NCBI GenBank assembly: GCA_964424105.1 | Contig: CAYRHJ010000032.1 | Span: 1 to 64,000, forward strand | Origin: CAYRHJ01 sp964424105 | GTDB lineage: Bacteria > Planctomycetota > Phycisphaerae > UBA1845 | Reading direction: 5' to 3' | DNA: 64,000 bases | Position numbers and translations under genes: made by a program | The notes under the pieces: model-generated | The model's input: the letters and a program-made list of their open reading frames with translations, nothing else | Told to the model about the DNA's origin: nothing | Database searches by the model: none | Shown here: piece by piece, positions 1 through 9,225 of the stretch | Numbering within the stretch: position 1 is the stretch's first letter | Layout of the letters: every line of letters begins with the position of its first letter

Positions 1-180
1 TGAAGACCGCTCCCTGAATAGGTGGTTTCTGGAGTTAGTGGCGCGGTTCGGGTGCCATGGACTGCGTCGTCCGTTTGCCATACTGGACGCTCCCGCCTTG
101 GTCGCGTCCAGGGTCGCGGCTCGGTTCAGATAGGTGATTCCCATTCTGATACACTACGCTGGATCAGGTGCGCCGACGAG

Positions 181-1281
181 TTAGCGATCCTCCGCCGACG
201 ATCTGGTTTCGATTCGCCCCCGAACCGAACCATGAGCAAACAGGCAAGCGACCGTCCCCGCGCAAATGTACGTCACGGGCAGTATCCGCAAATACCCGCT
301 CGCCGGCGCCGTGAATAACCCGCCCACGAACATCGTCGGAAATGATTGAACAAACGCGATCACATATGCCAAGATACCAACGGCCGGAATCGAAAGTAAC
401 GTCCAAAAGGTGGACGCCGTCGGGTAATAGGCTTGGGCCCGACCCACAGCCAGATAAAACGCGGCCGCCACCGCGAAGCAGGCCTGTCCATGTCGGATCA
501 TCCGGTCGCCTGTCCCCGCGGAGAAAACACCAATCAACAGCAACGTCAAGGCCACGGTCACCAGAAAGTGCTTCACGCCATGGGCAACGCTCGGCAGACC
601 TTCAGTCTTCACATCCGGGAAAACTCGACGTCCCAACCAGGGAATCCGCGGTGCAGCCATCGATTCCAACATCGAGGCGAACGAATCCCGCTCGTGCGCG
701 TTGGCTTCAGTGGTTCTCGCCGCACCCAGCCAACGAGCAACGAACCCGCCGGCCAGCAGGGCCACGAAAATCGCGGTGGACCACAAGACGCAATCCAACG
801 CCAACGCGAAACAGAGCGCACGGCTCTCTCCGCCGGCCATTAGAACCTGCGTCATGCTTCCGCCCTTGAAGGATACCGCCAGCAAACCCAGCGACACCGA
901 AAACGCACCAACGTCAACGTGCCTTCGTCCAGCCAACGCGGTCGCCAATGATGAAAGCACCGCCGACAAAGCCAAAATCTCCAAAAATATGACAGGTCGT
1001 CGCCATTGAAAGAGCAGGCTGACGGGCATCGTGGGATCGCGAGGTTCCAGCGCAAGCCAACCAATGTGAACGAGTACAACATAGGCCAACGCCCACGCTG
1101 CGTGAAACAACAGGCGTTCAAAAAGGCTCGGCGGATTGTGATGCATGGCAACCGTGGTCATGGAGAACGCAATCGCAGCCAACCCGCGCAGATTGGCCGC
1201 CCGTCGGGCCGATGGTTGACGGGTCGAAACATCACGACACCGTTCGCATTTTGTGATCGAAGTGTAGCGTGAACCCGACAC
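181..1281 (-). CDS. Multi-pass membrane protein of unknown function
   Basis: The 366-residue product has several long hydrophobic stretches, for instance around residues 55-75, 95-115, 155-180, 235-255, 275-290 and 310-330, so it is most likely an integral inner-membrane protein. I recognise no catalytic motif or family. The longest frame begins with a GTG. An internal ATG at about residue 41, just before the first clear membrane segment, is an alternative start, and the Arg- and Cys-containing N-terminal 40 residues are doubtful. It is transcribed toward the window start, away from a 410-bp spacer. Nothing nearby suggests a pathway. Confidence 0.6.
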   Translation of the reverse strand: MSGSRYTSITKCERCRDVSTRQPSARRAANLRGLAAIAFSMTTVAMHHNPPSLFERLLFHAAWALAYVVLVHIGWLALEPRDPTMPVSLLFQWRRPVIFLEILALSAVLSSLATALAGRRHVDVGAFSVSLGLLAVSFKGGSMTQVLMAGGESRALCFALALDCVLWSTAIFVALLAGGFVARWLGAARTTEANAHERDSFASMLESMAAPRIPWLGRRVFPDVKTEGLPSVAHGVKHFLVTVALTLLLIGVFSAGTGDRMIRHGQACFAVAAAFYLAVGRAQAYYPTASTFWTLLSIPAVGILAYVIAFVQSFPTMFVGGLFTAPASGYLRILPVTYICAGTVACLFAHGSVRGRIETRSSAEDR

Positions 1282-1348
1282 CTCTGTAAATCAAGGCGGG
1301 TGCGATGGTCACGTTAGTGTAGTTTGTCATGCTATCCGCATCTTAACA

Positions 1349-1371
1349 GAGCCGCGACCGTCAGGAAGCGG
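1349..1371 (+). repeat. Dispersed 23-bp repeat, subfamily A
   Basis: This intergenic copy has the pattern GAGCCGCGACCG...AGCGG, preceded by TCTTAACA, an extension also seen at 32276-32306 and, with one change, at 56351-56381. It belongs to a family found in at least eleven other spacers of this window. Confidence 0.7.
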
Positions 1372-1545
1372 GGGCCGCCTTACACGTTTCAACCGCGTTA
1401 TCAACATTTCAAAAGTTGCGACAATTCAGACTAGCTACATTAGGAGGAATCGCCGATTCCTGGACCCACCATTCACAAACGGTGCGGCGGCGGATTGATT
1501 TTCCATGCTCGTGAATCGTGTCATTCGGGATTCAGCTTGTTGCAT

Positions 1546-1614
1546 GTGATGGCCGGGACTAGTTGAACGTGATGGGTAGCACTAGTGGTAGGTGATGGGT
1601 AGGGCTACTGGTTC
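1546..1614 (+). repeat. Three degenerate 23-bp tandem repeats
   Basis: Three consecutive units at 1546-1568, 1569-1591 and 1592-1614 each start GTGATGG. They lie in the spacer between the membrane protein and the response regulator. The rest of the 1282-1692 spacer holds only one dispersed repeat copy and an 8-bp inverted repeat at 1445-1461. I see no gene in it. Confidence 0.6.
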
Positions 1615-1692
1615 CCGTACGCACGAGCCGAGGACACTCCGGTCCAACCGTACCTGCGGCCTCTGCACACGGCCTGTGATGACCGCGAACGG

Positions 1693-2082
1693 TCAATCTC
1701 CGACCAGTTCCTCGGCGGATTGCATCAGTCGATCCATGCGAAATGGCTTGTTAATGTAGGCGTCCACGCCGAGGCTCTCAGCCCATGCCTGGTGTCGTTT
1801 CCCGTGATTGCCCGTGATCATGATGACCCGCGGACTAGGGTGGCCGTTCTTTTTACCCTTTAATTTTTCAAGCACCAAGAACCCGCTGCGCTTCGGCAAC
1901 ATGGCGTCCAGAATAATCAGGTGCGGCAGCGTCGACTCGGCCTTCTCGATGGCCTCATTGCCGTCGGAAGCGGTGCTCACTGTGGCACCTCGTTCCGCAA
2001 AAACCGTCGACAACGCCGTTACCACGTCCGGATCGTCATCAACGATCAGAACATTTTTCTCCATCAGCGGAGACGTTCCCAT
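1693..2082 (-). CDS. Stand-alone response regulator receiver protein
   Basis: This is a 129-residue single-domain CheY-like receiver. After the start comes the acidic cluster LIVDDDPDV, then LIILDAMLPKRSG with the phospho-acceptor Asp, a Thr in VIMITG, and the conserved Lys in AYINKPF. There is no DNA-binding or enzymatic output domain. I chose the ATG at 2082 because GAGG lies about nine bases upstream; the longer frame to 2127 adds 15 residues without a good ribosome site. No histidine kinase is adjacent, so the partner is unknown. It probably works as a phosphorylation-dependent protein-binding switch. Confidence 0.85.
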   Translation of the reverse strand: MGTSPLMEKNVLIVDDDPDVVTALSTVFAERGATVSTASDGNEAIEKAESTLPHLIILDAMLPKRSGFLVLEKLKGKKNGHPSPRVIMITGNHGKRHQAWAESLGVDAYINKPFRMDRLMQSAEELVGD

Positions 2083-2262
2083 AATCGATCCTCGCGCAAG
2101 TTGACCTGTTTCGATACCCAACCGCACCGCCGGCGTGTCACTGCTCCTTCAGTATATTCTCTCGAAAGGCGCAATGCAAGCAGGAACAGTCCGTCCGAAC
2201 CGGGTTTAAGCGTGCAGGCGCTTTGGGGTTCTTCAATTGAATGGGCATCGCACCGCAAACCA

Positions 2263-3417
2263 TTAGACGCCCACGCCGTGAAGCTCGGAATAAAGTTCGG
2301 CGATGATCGAGTCCGCCACCATCCGCCCCGCCGGCGTCAAGGCCAAACGGTCGCCGTCATCCGACACCTGCCCGGCGGTGATGAATCGCTCCAACGATCG
2401 CCCGAAAACCTTGCGAGGGTCCATGGTGGTTCGCTCGCGAAATCGTCCCACGTCAATCCCCTCGTTGAGCCGAAGTTGCATGAACAACATTTCACCGGCC
2501 AAACTCGTTTCCGTTACCAGTTCCGACTCCAGCACCGCCTCACCGCGGTCACGCATCGCCTGAACGTATCGCCCGATGTCTGCGACGTTCTTATATCGCG
2601 TTCCGTTGACGAACCCCGCCGCCGACGGCCCAACCCCCAAATAAGATTCATTGCGCCAATAAATCAGATTGTGCAGACACGGCTGGCCTGGTTTTGCGAA
2701 ATTGCTGATTTCGTACTGTTCGTATCCCGCGCAGGCCAATTGCTCGATCGCGGTTCGGTACATCTCCATCTCCAGATCTTCATCGCAGGGCGCAATGCGA
2801 CCGGCATGAAGTTGGGCCGTCATGCGTGTACCGCGTTCGTAAGTCAAGCCGTAACAGGCGATATGATCGACATCCAGCTCGATGGTGCGGCGAAGCGATT
2901 CCTGCCAGCTAGCAAGTGTTTGGCCGGGAATGCCGAATATCAGATCGAGATTCACGCGCTTGCAACCCCATTTTCGCGCCTTGGCCACACCGGGCGCGAT
3001 GTCGTCCGGCCTGTGAAGTCGTTCTAACGTGGCGAGTTCCGCCGGGTGCCAGGATTGGGCGCCCATGGAAATCCGATTCACGCCGTTGGCAGCCAGAATT
3101 GACATCGTTCGGTCATCGACGGTGGCGGGGTTGGCTTCGACGGTGAATTCCTCGACGTCGCTGTTGCCTGCAATCTTCCCCAGCGAATCAAATAGCCGCC
3201 CCAGGTCGTCGGGCGGCAGGACCGTGGGCGTGCCGCCACCGACAAAAATCGTGCGGATCGAAACAGCCGGCTCGACCACCCGCCCGTGCAGTTCCTTCAG
3301 AATCCCCTGAATGACCGGTGACGTGTCCCGACCGAGACGCTCCACAGAGTAAAAATCACAATATCCGCACTTGGTTTCACAAAATGGGACATGAACATAC
3401 AAACCGTGGCGATGCAT
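2263..3417 (-). CDS. hemW: HemW-like radical SAM protein
   Basis: The 384-residue product belongs to the coproporphyrinogen III oxidase-like radical SAM group whose typical member is HemW, a heme-binding chaperone rather than the oxygen-independent oxidase itself. It starts YVHVPFCETKCGYCDFY, giving the CxxxCxxC cluster at Cys13, Cys17 and Cys20. FVGGGTPT, VEANP, ISMGAQS and NLDLIFGIPGQT follow, and a HemW C-terminal domain completes it. I preferred the ATG at 3417, with GGGG upstream, to the GTG at 3456. HemW usually carries the short CxxxCxxC form without the extra Cys of HemN, which fits, but HemN function cannot be excluded from sequence alone. Confidence 0.88.
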   Translation of the reverse strand: MHRHGLYVHVPFCETKCGYCDFYSVERLGRDTSPVIQGILKELHGRVVEPAVSIRTIFVGGGTPTVLPPDDLGRLFDSLGKIAGNSDVEEFTVEANPATVDDRTMSILAANGVNRISMGAQSWHPAELATLERLHRPDDIAPGVAKARKWGCKRVNLDLIFGIPGQTLASWQESLRRTIELDVDHIACYGLTYERGTRMTAQLHAGRIAPCDEDLEMEMYRTAIEQLACAGYEQYEISNFAKPGQPCLHNLIYWRNESYLGVGPSAAGFVNGTRYKNVADIGRYVQAMRDRGEAVLESELVTETSLAGEMLFMQLRLNEGIDVGRFRERTTMDPRKVFGRSLERFITAGQVSDDGDRLALTPAGRMVADSIIAELYSELHGVGV

Positions 3418-3685
3418 AGGTATCCCCGGCCGGCCACCCGGCGGGCGGCCTGACACTGCCAGACACTTCTAGGCCGCCCGAGCACCGTCCGCCAAACAGG
3501 TCCTCGCGGGACCAGGGCGGGCGGAATTCGACTATTGGGACGTCGCGGCTTCTCCCATCCCGGTGATCGTCGTTGAACGGTGGACGAATCACGGTTATAT
3601 TAGTGCAGTTGCGGATCGCAGGGTAGCCGGCCAGCGAGACCCTCCGTTTTCATCTCCGCTGGCGCTTTTCGAACAGGTATTCATC

Positions 3686-4192
3686 ATGGACGTTAAACTG
3701 GTCGTGTTTCGAGAATCCGGAGACAAGCGCGAGTTTCCGCTGACCCGCAAAGTGACGACGATTGGGCGGAAAGACGATTGCGATATCCGGGTGCCGTTGT
3801 CCGAAATCTCCCGGCATCACGCCCAGCTCACGGTGGCCGGCGAATCGGTCACCGTCAAAGACCTGGGTAGCGCAAACGGCACCTATTTGAATAACAAACG
3901 CATCGACAAGGAGGAAAAACTCGCCGCCGGAAGCCATCTCGTCGTCGGCCCCGTGGTGTTCACCGTGCAAATCAACGGTGAACCGGCGGACGTTCGCGCC
4001 GTCAAGACCAAGCTTCGATCCGTCTCCGTGGCTGTAACCGCCAAGGATTCCAAGGCCGCCAAAGCGAAAGCCAAGGCCAAGCCCGCCGAAGTCGCTGATG
4101 AATTGGACCCCATCAGTGCGTTGGAGGCTCTCGCGTCCAGCACCGATCAGACCGCCATTGACGCCTTCGACGCCGATGATGAACTATCGTAA
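3686..4192 (+). CDS. FHA-domain protein
   Basis: The 168-residue product begins with a forkhead-associated domain at about residues 1-95. Its marks are TIGRKDDCDI, ISRHHAQL (the Ser/His phosphothreonine-binding core) and DLGSANGTYLNN. The rest is an Ala/Lys-rich linker and an acidic tail ending near Asp-Asp-Glu-Leu-Ser. FHA domains bind phosphothreonine peptides, so this is likely a cytoplasmic adaptor in Ser/Thr kinase signalling. No kinase is adjacent. The frame is open further upstream, but the domain starts directly at this ATG. Confidence 0.88.
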   Translation: MDVKLVVFRESGDKREFPLTRKVTTIGRKDDCDIRVPLSEISRHHAQLTVAGESVTVKDLGSANGTYLNNKRIDKEEKLAAGSHLVVGPVVFTVQINGEPADVRAVKTKLRSVSVAVTAKDSKAAKAKAKAKPAEVADELDPISALEALASSTDQTAIDAFDADDELS

Positions 4193-4335
4193 TCCCAGCC
4201 GTCGAGTCGATTAGCATTGGCCTCGTCTATTGTGCGGCCAACGTTTAGAAAGTAACAGGGCTGAAAAAAAGAGGAGTCCGTCGTAAGTCGGCCCCGCGAT
4301 TCTGCGGACACCCTCTCGCAGCCGAAGTGCGCTTC

Positions 4336-4836
4336 ATGCAAGGCAAAGAAACGACCCGCCCGGCCAACCCGCCTCGCGCGGACGAAGTTCGCACGCGACG
4401 AGCCAGATTAAGACTCCGACGGAGCATTTTGCCATTAGCCGTCGCCGCGATGGCGCTGTGCGTCGTGGTCGTTTGGCAGCGCGACGCCCGTCATCGACAG
4501 GCCGCCATTGCGGCTATGGATGTGATTCGAGCACCTCTTGCGAACTATTTGGCTGACCACGGCGAATTGCCGACCGTGTATCCGAACTATCCCGGCGCGA
4601 ATCAGCCCGCCGGGTTTCATGAATTCACCTATATGGATCCGAGCGTCATTAAATGGGCCAATCAAGACGCAGGAATGGCGGTTGTGGGGTACGGCCGAGT
4701 CCAATCCATGATCGGTCCAAATGGTCACGCGGTGATCCTTTACGACGGGAAGTCACTAAAGTCTGTCTGGAAATCAAAAAAAGAACTCGGTGAAATGCTA
4801 GCCCATCAGCGTCAATCAAGCGCAGGCGACCCGTAA
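4336..4836 (+). CDS. Small membrane-anchored protein of unknown function
   Basis: The 166-residue product has an Arg-rich N terminus (about residues 15-30), one hydrophobic segment (about residues 32-47) and then a soluble region of about 115 residues. That topology resembles a bitopic or pseudopilin-like anchored protein. The sequence after the membrane segment contains QAAIAAMDVIRAPLANYLADHG, which hints at the N-terminal helix of a type II pseudopilin, but no prepilin peptidase site is visible. The start could also be the GTG at 4327. Function is unknown. Confidence 0.55.
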   Translation: MQGKETTRPANPPRADEVRTRRARLRLRRSILPLAVAAMALCVVVVWQRDARHRQAAIAAMDVIRAPLANYLADHGELPTVYPNYPGANQPAGFHEFTYMDPSVIKWANQDAGMAVVGYGRVQSMIGPNGHAVILYDGKSLKSVWKSKKELGEMLAHQRQSSAGDP

Positions 4837-5038
4837 CCTATTCTAGATTCATGGGTTACGCATCGAATTGCGACGTAAAATGGGTTCTCGCCTCGGCGAG
4901 CGATGTCGTCATCCATTTGGCACACTCAGAAATCTCGCGGCAGGTGGAGCAACACTAAACGGCGGGCTTGCAACCCAAGCAGCGGACGCTAGAATCCGGG
5001 GTTCGAAAGGTTCGGGAATTCAAAGCGAAGAGACGGAT

Positions 5039-5233
5039 ATGCCAAAGCAAAAAACTCACAAGGGGTTGGCCAAGAGATTTCGCGTAACGGCGAAACGTAA
5101 GGTCCGCCACAAACGGGCGTTCGCGGGACACTTGATGAGCGGCAAGAGCGGGCGTCGAGCGCGGCATCTGCGCCGACCGGGTTTCGTCGAGGGGGCAGTG
5201 GCAGCGAGAATCCTGCGGATGTTGGGCGAGTAA
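5039..5233 (+). CDS. rpmI: 50S ribosomal protein L35
   Basis: The 64-residue basic protein starts MPKQKTHKGLAKRF and contains KVRHKRAF and the characteristic GKSGRRARHLR. It matches the usual length and composition of bL35 of the large ribosomal subunit. It lies 139 bp upstream of rplT and the two are surely co-transcribed. The usual upstream partner infC is absent: the gene before it is a membrane protein. The 200-bp leader (4837-5038) may carry the promoter or an L20-type autoregulatory structure, but I could not identify one. Confidence 0.95.
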   Translation: MPKQKTHKGLAKRFRVTAKRKVRHKRAFAGHLMSGKSGRRARHLRRPGFVEGAVAARILRMLGE

Positions 5234-5264
5234 TCGTCGGCCGTCTTCAGCCACCAACGTTTGA

Positions 5265-5297
5265 CGAGCGAGCGAGCGAACGAACGAACGAGCGAAC
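5265..5297 (+). repeat. Tetranucleotide (GAGC/GAAC) tandem tract
   Basis: About eight tandem 4-bp units alternating GAGC and GAAC sit in the spacer between rpmI and rplT. Confidence 0.7.
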
Positions 5298-5372
5298 TGA
5301 CGGATGAACAAATCAGGCGGTTAAGCGAAGCCGTCATGTTGGTTCAAGGTATTTAATTCGGAGTTTTGATTC

Positions 5373-5741
5373 ATGCCACGTGCCAGGTTCGGTGCCGCGC
5401 GACATCGCCGCAAAGTCAGGGTCTTACGTGCCGTCAAGGGTTATCGCGGCGGGCGAAGCAAGCTCTATCGTACTGCCAAGGACGCCATCACGCGGGCCGG
5501 CGTCTATGCATTCCGAGATCGCCGAGCGCGCAAGCGGAATTTTCGTTCGTTGTGGATCGTTCGCCTTTCAGCCGCCTGCAAACAGCGTGGCCTGCGCTAC
5601 AGCCAGTTTATTTTCGGATTGAACGCCGCCGGCGTGATTCTCAACCGCAAAATGCTCAGCGAGTTGGCCATCCATGATCCCACTGCTTTCGATGCCGTGG
5701 TGAAAATCGCGCGTTCGCACATCCGTGCTGAAGCAGCCTAG
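5373..5741 (+). CDS. rplT: 50S ribosomal protein L20
   Basis: The 122-residue basic protein contains KGYRGGRSKLYRTAKDA, YAFRDRRARKRNFR and LWIVRLSAACKQRGLRYSQFI, all hallmarks of bL20, which binds 23S rRNA early in 50S assembly. In some bacteria it also represses its own operon. It follows rpmI with the same orientation. The usual downstream pheST genes are absent; a 540-bp repeat-rich spacer and rnpB follow instead. Confidence 0.96.
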   Translation: MPRARFGAARHRRKVRVLRAVKGYRGGRSKLYRTAKDAITRAGVYAFRDRRARKRNFRSLWIVRLSAACKQRGLRYSQFIFGLNAAGVILNRKMLSELAIHDPTAFDAVVKIARSHIRAEAA

Positions 5742-6277
5742 GGATTCGTCGCATACGAACTCGCCGGGGCGTTGGTTCCTCGTCGTAGCGGTCATCGTCT
5801 TGGGGGTCATCGTCGTGGCGGTCATCGAGCCGCAATGGCCAGCACGCTTCATTCCGGCGTCTTTTCCGTCATTCCGGCGCAGGCCGGAATCCAGACCTCT
5901 TTCGCGTTTCCTGGACTCCGGCTTTCGCCGGAGTGACGATGGAGACCATCCTGCTTCCGCCGGAGTGACGGTCCACGCCGCAATCCGATCATTCAGATGC
6001 ATGCGCGCAAATCAGGACAAGGGAACGTTGATTTGCAACGTATTCGAACCGCGAACCCATCTTTCAGAGCCGCGAGCGTAAGCGAGCGGACTGTCGCTGA
6101 GCCGTCGTCGGCACTGAATTGCAACACGTCGTATGACTTGCCGCGAACCGCTTATCGTGGCGGAAATCGCCGGGTCGACAAGCAGACGTTTCTGTGTCGA
6201 CCTGCGCGCGGTCACCAATCGAACCGTCGGCATGCGTTCGATTTCGCGACTCCATCCGGACCGGAATCACCGAATGC
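5742..6277. repeat. Repeat-rich spacer with inverted-repeat and GAGCCGCG elements
   Basis: The spacer holds no gene. It carries the 27-bp inverted-repeat element at 5868-5894 (GTCATTCC...CCAG), a diverged copy in opposite orientation at 5911-5937 and a fragment near 5955-5971. A subfamily B copy of the 23-bp repeat lies at 6067-6089. The stretch 6003-6089 resembles 34713-34796 over its whole length, so these elements belong to a larger composite unit. Confidence 0.75.
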
Positions 6278-6299
6278 AAAAAAATGAGCGGGCTTGTAA
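6278..6299 (-). terminator. 3' end and T-run of RNase P RNA
   Basis: On the minus strand the terminal GCCCGCTCA strand of helix P1 is followed directly by seven T residues (A-run at 6278-6284 on the plus strand). Confidence 0.7.
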
Positions 6300-6802
6300 G
6301 CCGAATTCTGTTCGCCGAGCGTAGCCGTTGAGGCCCGCATCAGCGGACGATCATTTATCTGGGCCGCCGGTCGCCCGACGGCTCGTGCGCCCTACCCGCG
6401 ACCATCGACGTTTGACCCGCAGGTCAAACCGCCGACGAGACGGGCCGCCTCTTGGCCGCTGTTGGGGCTTGCTGGCGGTGGGGTTTGCCCTGCCGTCGAT
6501 GTCACCACCGACGCGGTGCGCTCTTACCGCACCATTTCACCCTTACGGTCTAGAGGCTAGAAACTGGAGACCGGAAACTGGAGCGTTCCGTCTTCGTCGG
6601 GACTCACTAGAAAGATCATCGCATACGCTCTTTCTGGTTTCGAGTCTCTAGTTTCTAGCCTCTAGATTCCGCGGTATGTTTTCTGTGGCACTTTCCCTCG
6701 GGTCGCCCCGGGTTGGCGTTACCAACCACCGTGCCCTTTCCAGTTCGGACTTTCCTCCGCGTCGCCCAAGGCGAAGCGGCGATCGTCACCGCCCGCTCAG
6801 CA
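6285..6802 (-). ncRNA. rnpB: RNase P RNA with enlarged P12 region
   Basis: This is the catalytic RNA of RNase P, which trims the 5' leader of pre-tRNAs. Read on the minus strand it shows the conserved pieces in order: GAGCGGGC (5' strand of P1), GAGGAAAGTCC, CACGGTGGTTGG, GGGAAAGTGCCACAGAAA, AAGGGTGAAATGGTGCGGTAAGAGCGC, and near the 3' end GATAAATGATC and ACAGAATTCGGCTTAC, then GCCCGCTC closing P1. The length of about 518 nt exceeds the usual 350-420. The excess is mainly an insert between the ACCGC and AAGGGTGAAA blocks, where P12 lies. That insert has perfect 17-bp arms at 6549-6565 and 6650-6666 and imperfect pairing further in. Confidence 0.95.
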
Positions 6803-6805
6803 CCT

Positions 6806-6833
6806 ATCATAACGCGAATCACAGATTCGTCAC
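6806..6833 (-). promoter_or_regulatory. Putative sigma70-type promoter of rnpB
   Basis: On the minus strand TATGAT (6806-6811) lies about six bases before the inferred RNA start, with GTGACG (6828-6833) 16 bp further upstream. The position agrees with the P1-defined 5' end. Confidence 0.5.
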
Positions 6834-6961
6834 ATCGGCGGGATCGAATTTTATTTCATGCGGGGACGTCACGGGTGATCCGACGCAAGTTTCCAGGCGT
6901 TGAACTCCTGGTCTGCTGATCTCGTTGCCCACTTGAGTGGATTGACCTAGCATTTCTGATT

Positions 6962-8659
6962 ATGGACACGCTATACGACCAACGCCGCTATCTGACCGAT
7001 TTTGATTCACGACGGACGGGCAACATCCTTGCGGACATTCTCGTTGTGGGTGGCGGCGTCGCGGGGGCGCGGGCGGCGATTGAAGCGGCCAAGTATTCCA
7101 ACGACGTGTTGCTCATCTGCAAACAGGCGCTGAACGAATCAGCCACGCGTTACGCCCAGGGTGGCATCGCGACCGTATGGAGCGGCGGTGATTCCAGCGA
7201 ACAACACATCGCCGACACGCTGAAGGTGGGCTGTGGCTTGAACCGGCCGCAAGCGGTCAAGCAACTCATCGATGACAGCCATGCACGCATCACGGAGTTG
7301 ATCGAATGGGGGATGCGTTTCGATCAGCATCACGGTCAGATGGCGTTGGGAAGGGAAGGCGGGCATTCAGCCGCCCGTGTCCTTCATTTCGCGGGTGACG
7401 CGACGGGTGAGGAGTTGGGCCGTACGCTGGCCCAGCAGATTCGTCAAAACGCCCATATACGCGTGTTCGAGGAATGCTTCCTGATCGACCTGCTGACCAT
7501 CGAGGGACGTTGCGCCGGGGCGGTTACGTTCCACTCCAAATACGGACATCAACTCATCTGGGCCAAACAAACGATATTGGGCAGCGGCGGTTGCGGGCGG
7601 GTGTATCGAGAGACGACGAATCCGGCGGTGGCGACGGGTGACGGATTAGCCGCCGCCTATCGGGCAGGAGCGCTGCTGGCGGATATGGAAATGGTTCAGT
7701 TTCATCCGACGGTGCTGTATCTGGCCGGGGCGAGTCGGGCGTTGATATCTGAAGCCGTGCGTGGCGAAGGGGGACTGTTGGTCGACCGATCGGGCAATCG
7801 CTTCATGCCGGACTATCATCCGGATGCGGAGTTAGCGCCGCGCGACGTCGTCAGTCGGGCGATCGTGCATCACATGCGCACCACGCGGGCCAATTGTATG
7901 TATCTGGACGTTCGGGCCATGGGGGCAGCGGCCTTTGTAAATCGTTTTCCTCGGATCGCCCAACTCTGCTCTGATTTTCAGATTGACGTGTCCAACGAGT
8001 TGATTCCTGTTCGTCCCGCGGTGCATTACATGATCGGCGGCCTGGTATCGGACTTGGAGGCCCGCACCAGTCTCGACGGTCTGCTTTGCTGCGGTGAATG
8101 TGCCTGTTCGGGCGCGCATGGTGCCAATCGACTGGCCAGCAATTCGCTGCTCGAAGGCTTGGTATTTGGAGCCAAGGCGGGCGAAACAGCCGGTCGCCAA
8201 GTTCAGGGTCAGCCCACCGCGCCGTTGGCTGGACCAATCGCCAACGCCAATCCGCCCTCCACACGCACGGAGCTGGATGTGCCGGACGTTCGGCATAGCC
8301 TGCGAAGTCTCATGTGGAGAAACGCGGGCATCGAACGCAACGGGGTGCATTTGATCGAAGCGCGGGAGATCATCGAGTTTTGGGGGCAGTACGTCCTGGA
8401 CAAGACGTTGGATTCACCGGAAGGGTGGGAAGCACAGAACATGCTGACGGTGGGCCGGCTGATTGTGATTGCAGCCCATCACCGCAGACAGTCATTGGGT
8501 GTTCATTTTCGCGCGGACGAAACGGGTGACAACGGCCCGGCACCTCCGGAGGACGATGCGATGTTCCACGTAGGCATCCGGCGTCAAGCCGAGTGTTTGC
8601 AAATCAGCTCGCTTTCGATCGACTTCGAATCGCCCCTTTCGTCGGCGGTAGGCAACTGA
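6962..8659 (+). CDS. nadB: L-aspartate oxidase
   Basis: The 565-residue flavoprotein oxidises L-aspartate to iminoaspartate, the first step of de novo NAD synthesis. The FAD-binding Rossmann motif ILVVGGGVAGARAAIEAA is near residue 27, followed by ESATRYAQGGIA, the NadB active-site block EGGHSAARVLHFAGDATG, and GSGGCGRVYRETTNPAVATGDG. The HPT signature QFHPTVLY and VRGEGGLLVDRSGNRFM come next, then HYMIGG and SNSLLEGLVFG. Succinate dehydrogenase and fumarate reductase flavoproteins are related, but the ATRYAQGGIA block and the lack of sdh neighbours favour NadB. nadA and nadC are not in the window. Confidence 0.9.
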   Translation: MDTLYDQRRYLTDFDSRRTGNILADILVVGGGVAGARAAIEAAKYSNDVLLICKQALNESATRYAQGGIATVWSGGDSSEQHIADTLKVGCGLNRPQAVKQLIDDSHARITELIEWGMRFDQHHGQMALGREGGHSAARVLHFAGDATGEELGRTLAQQIRQNAHIRVFEECFLIDLLTIEGRCAGAVTFHSKYGHQLIWAKQTILGSGGCGRVYRETTNPAVATGDGLAAAYRAGALLADMEMVQFHPTVLYLAGASRALISEAVRGEGGLLVDRSGNRFMPDYHPDAELAPRDVVSRAIVHHMRTTRANCMYLDVRAMGAAAFVNRFPRIAQLCSDFQIDVSNELIPVRPAVHYMIGGLVSDLEARTSLDGLLCCGECACSGAHGANRLASNSLLEGLVFGAKAGETAGRQVQGQPTAPLAGPIANANPPSTRTELDVPDVRHSLRSLMWRNAGIERNGVHLIEAREIIEFWGQYVLDKTLDSPEGWEAQNMLTVGRLIVIAAHHRRQSLGVHFRADETGDNGPAPPEDDAMFHVGIRRQAECLQISSLSIDFESPLSSAVGN

Positions 8660-9225
8660 TTGACACTCGCTTGATCCAGGAAATTAATTTATCGTTAAAA
8701 ATATTTAGGTGACTGGTAGATGCACTTCGACAGGCCGCGGGCCTGTATATCGTATTTACAAGTGTGAATTCATCCGCATCAATGCCTGCACAAAAAGGCG
8801 GGTCATGCGGGGAACTATAACACTGAGCACAACGCGAATTCCCAAGTTTCAGCGTTGTTTTCGCAATGCGACTTGAATCGAATTCCTATAGTTGATGTTG
8901 TTCGAATGTCTTAACAGTGTCTCTCGTCGCACACTTCAACCCGAGAATTTTCTTGTCCTTGTAGTCATGCGACGTTATCATTTGTTGTGCGCTTGGTTAT
9001 CGGACCGCGGAAAACACGGGCAAAATGACAAAACCCGGCATTTAGCTTGAATAGAAAGCCGAAACGTACTAATCTAGCCTGGTGTCTGGCGGCTGATCCA
9101 ATCGATAGGGTGAAGAAGCTCATCAATTCGTAGGGCCTTTTGGCAGGACTTGACCGGTCGGTAATACGGCGAGTCGTTATTCTGACGGTGCGAGGACCTA
9201 AATTCTCGGAAGGGGAAATTTGGCC
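8660..9225 (+). other. AT-richer spacer without a recognisable gene
   Basis: This 566-bp spacer is clearly richer in A+T than its neighbours. It contains a perfect 15-bp palindrome-like hairpin at 8733-8747 (CAGGCC/GGCCTG arms). A promoter-like pair, TTGTCC at 8953-8958 and TATCAT at 8976-8981 with 17 bp between, could serve the downstream secreted protein. No tRNA or conserved small RNA was recognised. Confidence 0.4.

Noticed and set aside
4841..5038. tRNA or L20-type leader before rpmI
   Set aside because: No cloverleaf and no recognisable L20-binding fold could be drawn by eye; a covariance search would be needed.
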